DNA of 31,509 nt from a virus, in the IMG/VR virus record IMGVR_UViG_3300013132_000162, positions 1 to 31,509 of that record; one strand, written 5' to 3'. Below the pieces are notes generated by a model. The model ran no database searches. It had not been told where the DNA came from and saw only the letters and a program-made list of their open reading frames with translations. Made by a program: the position numbers and the translations under genes. This document shows, in pieces, positions 1 through 5,914 of the stretch (position 1 is the first letter of the stretch; each line of letters begins with the position of its first letter).

Positions 1-1526
1 AAGTTTTCGCTTGACTTCAGAGCTGTATTAGCATTATCATAAGTCAAAGTATTATCTGGACCAATCTTAATACCTGCGCCATCTGCAAGTGCATCGGTTG
101 TTGCTGTAGAAGCAATACCAACAATAAAATCAGCAAGTTCAATTGTTGTCGAATTAATAACAGTCTGAACACCGTCAACAAACAGGTCACCCTTAATTCT
201 TACAGCACCAGTATTATCACCAACACCTGCTGGGTCAATGATGATTTCTGCAGGACCAGAAATTGTGCTTGTGTTAATTCCAATCGCTTGACCTGAAGCA
301 CCAGTTACAAACTGAGCAGCGGTGATGATACCAGATGCTTTAACACTTGTTAAATCAATCGCTGGATCAAGGTTAATTGTAACTCCATTTGCAGCTGCAG
401 AAGAAGTCAGGTTTGTTCCACCAGAAATTGTCAGAGTTTCTGATAAAAGATCAATGTTCTCAGAACCAGAATCGCCAGCAACTGTTAAAGCAGTGCCAAC
501 TGAAGCTGTACCAGCAGCAGTTAAACGACCTTTTGCATCAACAGTAAATGTTGGGATCTGAGTTGATGAACCGTAAGAACCTGGGGTTACTGCAGTATTA
601 ACAAGATCAACTGTAATTGTATTAGATGCAGCAGATGTAGCAACGCTACCAGCAGCGCCGACGATTGACAGAGTTTCTGTCAGAAGGTTGATATTTTCAG
701 AACCAGAGTTTCCAGCAACTGTTAAAGCAGTACCAACAGAAGCTGTACCTACTGAAGTTACACGACCTCTTGAGTCAACTGTAATTGTAGGAATTGATGT
801 CGTTGAACCGTAAGAACCTGCAACAACACCAGTTGTTGTAAGACCAATAGTAACCGCAGCAGTTTCTGTACCAGAGTTGTTGACTACAATGTCAGATGAA
901 CCAGCATCAGCAACAGTTGCGACATAATTACCAGTTGTATCAGTACCAAGAGCAACTGAGTTTGGTTGAATTGTAGCTGCGATAGAAACGTTTCCGGTTC
1001 CATCAAAAGATACTGCAGCCGAAGCTACGTCACCAGTGAGTTGGAAAGTTCTAGCGGTTTGTAATGCCGTTGCTGTATCAGCATTACCAGTTACATTGCC
1101 AGTTAAGTTTCCTTGTACACCTCCACTTGCCATGATAAGACCAGATGCTGCAATACCACCTGTGAAAGATGATGTTGAAGTAACTGTTAAGTTAGTTGTT
1201 GTCGTTACACCAGAAACAACAACACCAGAAGCATTGGTATCAAATGCAGCAGCATTAACTTCACCAGTTAAGTTTCCTGATACATTACCAGTTACGTTAC
1301 CTGTTAAAGGACCTTCAAATCTGCCTTCACCAGAAGTTTTAAAGTTTGCAGCAGTAATAATACCAGTAATTCTTGCATCACCAACGACTACGAATTTTGA
1401 GTCTGGGGTTGCTGTACCAACACCGACCTTTGTTGAAGCTGAGTTGGAAGTAATTCCAATATATCTCGCAGATGCGTCCAGCTCCAAGAACGACGCAAAT
1501 TGCGAGAGTTCTCTATTAAATGCCAT
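1..1526 (-). CDS. Tail-fibre-like protein, 3' end beyond the window
   Basis: Reading leftward from ATG at 1526, the frame stays open for 508 codons to the window edge, so the C-terminus is missing. The start follows a weak purine-rich AGAAG. The N-terminus (MAFNRELSQFASFLELDASA) leads into a fibre-type segment 'VGTATPDSKFVVVGDARITG' (about 35-54). Low-complexity LTGN repeats follow (74-90, 141-148), then 'TALQTARTFQLTGDV' (153-167), a signature seen in many T4-like and cyanophage fibres. Residues 234-391 are two tandem 79-residue repeats. Residues 446-473 match a module in the 371-aa fibre gene. The composition is Ala, Thr, Gly, Ser and Val rich, with almost no Cys or Trp, as expected of a trimeric beta-structured fibre. 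The role in host attachment is inferred; the receptor-binding tip would lie outside the window. Confidence 0.85.
   Translation of the reverse strand, partial: MAFNRELSQFASFLELDASARYIGITSNSASTKVGVGTATPDSKFVVVGDARITGIITAANFKTSGEGRFEGPLTGNVTGNVSGNLTGEVNAAAFDTNASGVVVSGVTTTTNLTVTSTSSFTGGIAASGLIMASGGVQGNLTGNVTGNADTATALQTARTFQLTGDVASAAVSFDGTGNVSIAATIQPNSVALGTDTTGNYVATVADAGSSDIVVNNSGTETAAVTIGLTTTGVVAGSYGSTTSIPTITVDSRGRVTSVGTASVGTALTVAGNSGSENINLLTETLSIVGAAGSVATSAASNTITVDLVNTAVTPGSYGSSTQIPTFTVDAKGRLTAAGTASVGTALTVAGDSGSENIDLLSETLTISGGTNLTSSAAANGVTINLDPAIDLTSVKASGIITAAQFVTGASGQAIGINTSTISGPAEIIIDPAGVGDNTGAVRIKGDLFVDGVQTVINSTTIELADFIVGIASTATTDALADGAGIKIGPDNTLTYDNANTALKSSEN
354..827 (-). repeat. Two tandem 79-codon repeats in the fibre gene
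   Basis: Two 237-bp copies lie head to tail: copy A at about 827-591 and copy B at about 590-354. Both begin near GSYGS, continue with 'IPT.TVD..GR.T..GTASVG' and then 'TALTVAG.SGSENI.LL.E'. The start of each copy diverges more than its middle. This looks like a duplicated fibre-shaft module. Confidence 0.85.
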
Positions 1527-1544
1527 TTTCTTCTACTAAAAAGT

Positions 1545-1577
1545 GGATGGGGGGTTTTTAGATCTAAAAAGCCATCC
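1545..1577 (-). promoter_or_regulatory. Hairpin in the leader of the terminal fibre gene
   Basis: GGATGG (1545-1550) pairs with CCATCC (1572-1577). Between them sits the perfect 16-bp palindrome TTTTTAGATCTAAAAA (1555-1570); four G's on one side face a single G on the other. On the minus strand the stem is followed directly by ACTTTTT, about 10 nt before the ATG at 1526. It could be a weak intrinsic terminator or attenuator, or a stabilising 5'-leader hairpin for transcripts starting near the CTAAATA at 1607-1613. A smaller hairpin (TGCCT-AA-AGGCA, 1581-1592) lies next to it. Confidence 0.5.
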
Positions 1578-1606
1578 TCATGCCTAAAGGCACTAGGCTA
1601 TGCAAT

Positions 1607-1613
1607 TATTTAG
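1607..1613 (-). promoter_or_regulatory. Late-promoter-like CTAAATA for the terminal fibre gene
   Basis: CTAAATA on the minus strand overlaps the stop codon of the 233-aa fibre gene and lies about 80 nt before the next ATG. T4-like phages use TATAAATA-type late promoters, with cyanophage variants NATAAATA/CTAAATA. The assignment rests on motif and position only. Confidence 0.4.
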
Positions 1614-2311
1614 AAACTACTTAAAGAAACCCTTTTCCAACTGTTTGGAGAGATACAAACATAAAGATATGACGCATCATATGACATTTGACCGGGCAAT
1701 CCAGTTGATGATGAAGTTGTTGGTGGATTGTGTAAAACGTTTGGAGAAACACCAGTGGATGGCGTATTATATGCATGAAAATCTATTGTCTCTCCACCAT
1801 AAGTGGTCTCATTGAATACAACTGATGTTCCATTACTAGCTGTAAAATCAGAAGGAGCAAGTTTTACACCATTAACATATACATCTAAAAACCCTACAGT
1901 ATAGTTTAATGTAAATGTATCAGTATTTGCAATTGCAACCGTCGAAGAAGTATTTCTTAAAACACTACCTGATGTCCAAGTGACTCCAACTCCCGTAGAT
2001 TGTAAATACTGCCCGGTTAATCCAGTTGAAGAAGCAGCACTTACAGTTCCACTGATAACAAAATTTTGAACTGTAAGTGTAGATCCTATGGATACATTGT
2101 TATTATAGGAAATGGAATTACCACCATAATTCTCCTTCCAAGGAGTAAGCGATGCTACGGTTGTTGCAATTCCAACTCCACCAGTGTCAACTTGAGCAAA
2201 TAGTTGACCATCATAGGTGTTTAAACCAAGTTCGCCCAAAGGCAATTGGTCTACTGTCGGTCTTTTGCCGGGTACGGCTGACCGTTTAATTTTGATATTC
2301 GGATTTGCCAT
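1610..2311 (-). CDS. Small tail-fibre / baseplate-attached protein
   Basis: A 233-aa protein. The N-terminus (residues 5-40) carries 'IKIKRS', then 'QLPLGELGLNTYDGQLF'. This is the 'K-R ... G-E-x-G-x-x-T' pattern found at the N-termini of many phage fibre and receptor-binding proteins, where it typically forms a baseplate-docking beta domain. A middle stretch 'GLTGQYLQSTGVGVTWTSG' recalls the 'VLTNDGNGNLTWSSG' segment of the 371-aa neighbour. Residues about 125-180 form a compact beta domain ('FLDVYVNGVKLAPSDF') also common in phage fibres. The C-terminus ends WKRVSLSSF after an 'LPGQMSYDASYLYVCI' segment. It is probably an accessory fibre; the specific function is unknown. Confidence 0.75.
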   Translation of the reverse strand: MANPNIKIKRSAVPGKRPTVDQLPLGELGLNTYDGQLFAQVDTGGVGIATTVASLTPWKENYGGNSISYNNNVSIGSTLTVQNFVISGTVSAASSTGLTGQYLQSTGVGVTWTSGSVLRNTSSTVAIANTDTFTLNYTVGFLDVYVNGVKLAPSDFTASNGTSVVFNETTYGGETIDFHAYNTPSTGVSPNVLHNPPTTSSSTGLPGQMSYDASYLYVCISPNSWKRVSLSSF

Positions 2312-2331
2312 CAGGTCAAATTAACATTGTT

Positions 2332-2361
2332 GGTATATACCGTAGAACCCGATATATATCG
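2332..2361. promoter_or_regulatory. Two perfect palindromes in the intergenic gap
   Basis: GGTATATACC (2332-2341) and CGATATATATCG (2350-2361) are perfect palindromes 8 bp apart in the 65-bp gap upstream of the 233-aa fibre gene. They could bind a dimeric protein, or form AT-rich hairpins in the leader downstream of the late motif at 2384-2391. No known operator is recognised. Confidence 0.3.
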
Positions 2362-2376
2362 AGTTATTACTCAGCA

Positions 2377-2550
2377 TTAAGAATATTTATCAGATTTTAA
2401 CTCTTGTTGCTTCAATCTTTCTTCCAACTCAACTATTTTTGCGAGTGCTTGTTCTAACTTAGTTTCTGCAACGACCAGTTGTGTAAATAAATCCATTGCT
2501 TTTTTCTGGTAAGTATTTAATAGATATTTCAAATCAGTTTCGGATGCCAT
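2377..2550 (-). CDS. 57-aa coiled-coil protein
   Basis: The ATG at 2550 opens a 57-codon frame ending in TAA at 2377-2379. It begins 9 nt after the stop of the 371-aa fibre gene, same strand. The protein starts MASETDLKYLLNTYQKKAMD and ends LKSDKYS. Residues about 22-52 are heptad-like and charged (AETKLEQALAKIVELEERLK), predicting a coiled coil. There is no signal peptide or membrane segment. The gene fills an otherwise unexplained interval between two fibre genes. It may be a small structural component or a trimerisation/chaperone factor for a fibre; that is inference from size and position. Confidence 0.65.
   Translation of the reverse strand: MASETDLKYLLNTYQKKAMDLFTQLVVAETKLEQALAKIVELEERLKQQELKSDKYS
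2384..2391 (-). promoter_or_regulatory. Late-promoter-like GATAAATA
   Basis: GATAAATA on the minus strand lies inside the last codons of the 57-aa gene, about 73 nt before the ATG of the 233-aa fibre gene (2311). It matches the T4/cyanophage late -10 consensus NATAAATA. Confidence 0.4.
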
Positions 2551-2559
2551 AATTTAAAA

Positions 2560-3675
2560 TCAGAATGTTCCTCCATCAATAGTTATATTGATAAGATTTC
2601 TAGTTGATCCAGAGCAGGAAATAACCTGAGTCTGCCCTGCACAGTCATTTAAATACAGAGATCCAATTTCTAAACTAGCATATCCTGATGGAGTTAAAAC
2701 ACCCGAAGATTCTGATACTGCAGAGGCAAGAACAATTCTCGATGCACTATCATCCCAGTAAACTGCAGCTTTCTTGGCAGTACCATCATAATAATTTAAA
2801 AGTAATCCAAGATCTATATCAAGATCTGTGGTTGGTGCTGCACCACTTACAAGACCTACATCAATCAGAGCGTCTTCAACAGTTAATGTTTGAGTATTAA
2901 CTTGAGTTGTCGATCCATTAACAAAAAGATTTCCACCAATTGTAAGGTTACCACTAATATTACCAGTAGCAGCACTTAATGTATTTGTTGTAACGATACC
3001 CGAAAATACTGAGTTTTTCCATCTCTTAGAACTATTTCCAAGTTCATATGTATCATCATCTGTAGGAATTAAATTAGATGCAAACTCACCACCAACAACA
3101 ACGTTATCGCCTTCAGTATCACCAAGTCCAATTGAACCTCCACGGAAGGTTACAACTCCAACAAATTCAGAATATCCTTGTACGTTTAAATTTTGCCCAA
3201 TCGTAACATTTTTATTAACTCCGAGACCACCATCAATTTGAACAGCACCAGTATCAGCATTTCCAAGTGCATTATCAGTTGTATCTGTAAATGATGCAAT
3301 ACCCGTAAAAATTGGATTTGCTGATCCACTAGACCATGTTAGATTGCCATTACCGTCATTCGTTAAAACACTACTTACATTTCCTTGAACTGCTGGGAAA
3401 TAGTAGGTTACAATACCAGCAAGAGAAGCGGGAGATGCGATAGTAATATAACTAGAACCATTATCGGTTCCTTCTACAAGGTTAACTCCACTACCAGTTG
3501 TAGAAGTTCCTTTAGTCCAATATCTATGAGATCCTACAAATTTGTTAGTTCCTGTTGAAGAAGTTAAACCAACATATAAGTCATAACTATCAGTTGTAAA
3601 TCCTGGTTCGCCAGCTTGCAACCCAGGAAGATTTGCAAATAATCCTCTTTTAAACTGAATAACCGGTGCAGGCAT
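2560..3675 (-). CDS. Tail-fibre-like structural protein
   Basis: A 371-aa protein. Residues 4-37 carry 'VIQFKRGLFANLPGLQAGEP' then 'GFTTDSYDLYVG', the 'K-R ... G-E-x-G-F-x-T-D' docking-domain pattern of phage fibres and receptor-binding proteins. Residues 98-117 are 'GNVSSVLTNDGNGNLTWSSG'. Residues 201-226 contain 'DDDTYELGNSSKRWKN', a fibre motif ('LG...RW') widespread in phages. Residues 248-276 hold 'GNLFVNGSTTQVNTQTLTVE', a module shared with the terminal fibre gene. The protein ends IDGGTF, nearly the same as the neighbour upstream. It probably sits on the baseplate or a fibre; the receptor is unknown. Confidence 0.8.
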   Translation of the reverse strand: MPAPVIQFKRGLFANLPGLQAGEPGFTTDSYDLYVGLTSSTGTNKFVGSHRYWTKGTSTTGSGVNLVEGTDNGSSYITIASPASLAGIVTYYFPAVQGNVSSVLTNDGNGNLTWSSGSANPIFTGIASFTDTTDNALGNADTGAVQIDGGLGVNKNVTIGQNLNVQGYSEFVGVVTFRGGSIGLGDTEGDNVVVGGEFASNLIPTDDDTYELGNSSKRWKNSVFSGIVTTNTLSAATGNISGNLTIGGNLFVNGSTTQVNTQTLTVEDALIDVGLVSGAAPTTDLDIDLGLLLNYYDGTAKKAAVYWDDSASRIVLASAVSESSGVLTPSGYASLEIGSLYLNDCAGQTQVISCSGSTRNLINITIDGGTF

Positions 3676-3697
3676 TTTTATTATCTTTTACTTATTA

Positions 3698-3704
3698 TAT
3701 TTAG
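3698..3704 (-). promoter_or_regulatory. Late-promoter-like CTAAATA for the 371-aa fibre gene
   Basis: CTAAATA on the minus strand lies about 22 nt upstream of the ATG at 3675, in the 31-nt gap after the 116-aa gene. It is the best-placed of the late-type motifs in the fibre block. Confidence 0.45.
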
Positions 3705-3706
3705 TT

Positions 3707-4057
3707 TTAGAAAGTTCCAGCATCTACATCAATTCTATCATCAAGATCAATATCCATTCGATCAAGAAATGCATCTGCATAACCAACCAATCCTGGTTGT
3801 TGTGACTCTGTAGCAGCTGCGTTGAGCACTTGATCTGGATTTACGAGTTTATATTTTTGAACTCCGGCATCATAAACTAAAACGTATTGATCTTTATTTG
3901 AAAGATCAGAAACTGAAACATCATTAAGATCTGAAAGTTTATCTGCCACGATTGTTTTTTCTACAGAAACTGCGTATGATTTTTGATCTATATTTTTTGC
4001 AGGAACAATAAATACGTTGATGCTACTGTTTTCCAAACTAACGTTGTATTCTGCCAT
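3707..4057 (-). CDS. Small structural protein with LSDLNDV motif
   Basis: A 116-aa protein, not assigned to a named family. The N-terminal half is a beta-type segment ('MAEYNVSLENSSINVFIVPA'). Residues about 41-72 read 'LSDLNDVSVSDLSNKDQYVL' followed by 'VYDAGVQKYKLVNPD', a short module common in phage tail-fibre proteins. The C-terminal part is acidic (DRMDIDLDDRIDVDAGTF). The D-A-G-T-F ending nearly repeats the D-G-G-T-F ending of the next gene product. It is probably a virion component of the fibre or baseplate periphery. Confidence 0.65.
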   Translation of the reverse strand: MAEYNVSLENSSINVFIVPAKNIDQKSYAVSVEKTIVADKLSDLNDVSVSDLSNKDQYVLVYDAGVQKYKLVNPDQVLNAAATESQQPGLVGYADAFLDRMDIDLDDRIDVDAGTF

Positions 4058-4067
4058 GGATCTAAAA

Positions 4068-4091
4068 AACCCATTTAAATATATTTAGGTT
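4068..4091 (-). promoter_or_regulatory. Late-type CTAAATA inside an AT-rich inverted repeat
   Basis: On the minus strand AACC, the perfect palindrome TAAATATATTTA, AAATG and then GGTT followed by T's occupy the gap between the 111-aa stop (4085) and the 116-aa start (4057). CTAAATA (4082-4088) overlaps the stop codon. The element could be a late promoter, a weak terminator, or both. Confidence 0.35.
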
Positions 4092-4420
4092 GAAACTGAT
4101 GGCGTTACCAAAGCCATCCCTTCAATCACTCTTGTTTTTTTAGATGTTGAACTATTTGTCAATACAATGTCATAGTAATATCTACCTGGATCCAAAGCAT
4201 TTGTCACAGTATTTCCCATCGATATCGTGACTTTTCCAGTCGCAACAATCAAAGATGAGGAAAATGAATATGATGTTGTAGACGAAGGAAATTTTTTTAA
4301 TTTTGCAACAGCACTTTGGTTGGTTAAATCATATGCTGAACCATCAGCATTCGTAATTGTAAAAGTAGATGCGTGATCAGTACCTTTTTCTATTGTAATA
4401 TTTACTGATGGGACTGCCAT
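4085..4420 (-). CDS. Small Ig-like beta-sandwich protein
   Basis: A 111-aa protein. Alternating hydrophobic strands and motifs such as 'ITIEKGTDHASTFTI', 'GSAYDLTNQSA', 'GKVTISM', 'LDPGRYYYDIVL' and 'VIEGMALVTPSVS' match the general pattern of small Ig-like beta-sandwich domains found in phage baseplate and fibre proteins. I do not recognise a specific family. There is no signal peptide or membrane segment. It lies 13 nt after gp16 and opens the fibre block, which suggests an accessory virion or fibre-attachment role. Confidence 0.65.
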   Translation of the reverse strand: MAVPSVNITIEKGTDHASTFTITNADGSAYDLTNQSAVAKLKKFPSSTTSYSFSSSLIVATGKVTISMGNTVTNALDPGRYYYDIVLTNSSTSKKTRVIEGMALVTPSVST

Positions 4421-4433
4421 AGGTCTTTTTTAA

Positions 4434-4868
4434 CTATTTATCTTGAGTTCCTAATCCGTCTTTTAACAGTTTAGAAAGTTCTGCTGTCGATCCTACAAAC
4501 AATGCGTTAGTAACATTTGTAGGCCCACGAACTTGTTTTGTTTCTTCAATATCTTTAAGTTTCTTTTGAAGGTCCATTAATTTATCCGTTGCATCAGAAA
4601 CGTTTTTGATTAACTGACCAGCAACTTCATAAGCTCTGGGCATCTCGCTTTCTGCTGCCAACTCAAGAATGCCATTAATTGCTTCTTGCCCCTTTTCAAT
4701 AATTGAATACAAATTTCCTCTAGTATATTCATAATCTTTACGAACATCTTCTACAGAAGATGAAATGCTATCAATTTTAGATTCAACTACTTCAGTATCT
4801 GTTGCGACAACATCTCCAGAAACATCAAAGGTCTCATTGAGTTTGTCGAATTTCTTTGTCATCTTCAT
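4434..4868 (-). CDS. gp16: Small terminase subunit (gp16-like)
   Basis: A 144-aa protein, close to the 164 aa of T4 gp16. Residues about 25-105 are almost entirely helical and coiled-coil-like ('SKIDSISSSVEDVRKDYEYT', 'AGQLIKNVSDATDKLMDLQK'). A C-terminal 'FVGSTAELSKLLKDGL' is characteristic of T4-like small terminases. These proteins form rings that recognise DNA and regulate the gp17 packaging ATPase. The ATG at 4868 overlaps the gp15 stop (ATGA), implying translational coupling. A second ATG two codons later is also possible. In the sequence shown gp16 is followed by fibre genes, not by the large terminase. Confidence 0.85.
   Translation of the reverse strand: MKMTKKFDKLNETFDVSGDVVATDTEVVESKIDSISSSVEDVRKDYEYTRGNLYSIIEKGQEAINGILELAAESEMPRAYEVAGQLIKNVSDATDKLMDLQKKLKDIEETKQVRGPTNVTNALFVGSTAELSKLLKDGLGTQDK
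4435..4442 (-). promoter_or_regulatory. Late-promoter-like GATAAATA
   Basis: GATAAATA on the minus strand coincides with the last codons and stop of gp16 (D-K-stop) and lies about 15 nt before the ATG at 4420. It could drive the fibre block separately from gp16. The sequence is partly constrained by coding. Confidence 0.35.
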
Positions 4869-5869
4869 GATCCATTAAATCCAAAATCGTCACCAATTTG
4901 TATCAGATTATTATCGGTAGAAGTTATCATTTTAACTGCAGACCCATTTACGTGAGGTGCAATAACAGTATTATCAGATCCACGAGTCACTTTAAGAGTA
5001 TTGCCAGTCTTAGATTCCACATACATTTCCTCATTGTCAACTATAATATAAGTTTCTGCGGAAATAGACGTTGCATCTACAACTTCAACATAAATTGTAG
5101 TATCTAACGCATCAATATCTTTAGAAAGATTTGTAGTTACTGTGCCAGTATAGTTCTTAGTAGCTCGAGGTTCTACTGTATATGAAAGATCTCTTGATGG
5201 ACTTGATGACTGATCTCCACCAATATACCCAATAGAAACTTTCTTGATAACATCTTTTGATACGTCTACAATAGGTCCGAAGAGATATGTCTTTGCAGAG
5301 AATCGAAGAGTATAAATTAATGACCTACGAGTGTCAAAGTCGCCCTCATAATCATCTCGCATCGATATTCCTTCAAATACTACAGGAATATCTCTTTTTT
5401 CTCCAATCGTTTTTATTAAATCAACTGACAATGTATATGCTGGTTGAAAGTATGGTAATATTTGCTCAACAATTTGAAGCATGTCATCGTTGAGTTTCGT
5501 ATATATTGATAACTCAAATTGCATGTTATATGGAACGGGCATGAAAGACTTTCTTGGTTTAGTTTTATCTGACCCTAAACCAGAAATAAAAGTCTGTGTC
5601 GTTGTAACTTTTCTTGAAGGATCATAATTTAATGCAATAAATTCAAAAGACATTCTTGGTAGTGTAATCTGAACTGGTTTATTCAGATTATCCCCAACCT
5701 GCTCCAGTCTTGCTAAGAATTTTTGAGTTGGTCCATAGGCTAAAGGAACTTTGATAACGCTTGTTACGTTATCGGAATCATTTGTATGTTTAATGGAGAT
5801 ATCATTAAATAGAGTTCCAAATGCTACAATGGTGTTCCTCAATATCTCGTGATAAAAATATTCAAACAT
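4865..5869 (-). CDS. gp15: Tail sheath stabiliser / terminator (gp15-like)
   Basis: A 334-aa protein; T4 gp15 is 272 aa. The core (1-215) matches gp15: 'MFEYFYHEILRNTIVAFGTL', then 'VPLAYGPTQKFLARLEQ', 'LPRMSFEFIALNYD' and the hallmark 'QIVEQILPYFQPAY' (132-145). gp15 forms the hexameric ring that caps the sheath and tube and binds the neck. Residues 241-316 are an extra module ('YIIVDNEEMYVES...LKVTRGS...PHVNGSAVK') that also occurs in both giant proteins here. A good ribosome binding site, AAGGA (5879-5883), lies 9 nt before the ATG. The 45-nt gap after gp14 also carries GTTAAATA (5892-5899), a weak late-type motif. Confidence 0.92.
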   Translation of the reverse strand: MFEYFYHEILRNTIVAFGTLFNDISIKHTNDSDNVTSVIKVPLAYGPTQKFLARLEQVGDNLNKPVQITLPRMSFEFIALNYDPSRKVTTTQTFISGLGSDKTKPRKSFMPVPYNMQFELSIYTKLNDDMLQIVEQILPYFQPAYTLSVDLIKTIGEKRDIPVVFEGISMRDDYEGDFDTRRSLIYTLRFSAKTYLFGPIVDVSKDVIKKVSIGYIGGDQSSSPSRDLSYTVEPRATKNYTGTVTTNLSKDIDALDTTIYVEVVDATSISAETYIIVDNEEMYVESKTGNTLKVTRGSDNTVIAPHVNGSAVKMITSTDNNLIQIGDDFGFNGS

Positions 5870-5914
5870 GTTAACAATTCCTTATATAATCTATTTAACA
5901 AAAAGATAATCTAT

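Noticed and set aside
354-827. CRISPR-like or mobile-element repeat in the fibre gene
   Set aside because: The repeat is a coding tandem with a 79-codon period in frame; there are no short spacers or terminal inverted repeats.
1036-1539. 167-codon plus-strand open frame opposite the terminal fibre gene
   Set aside because: It lies antisense to a long, recognisable fibre frame; its Val/Pro/Thr-rich translation is the mirror of Gly/Thr/Val fibre codons.
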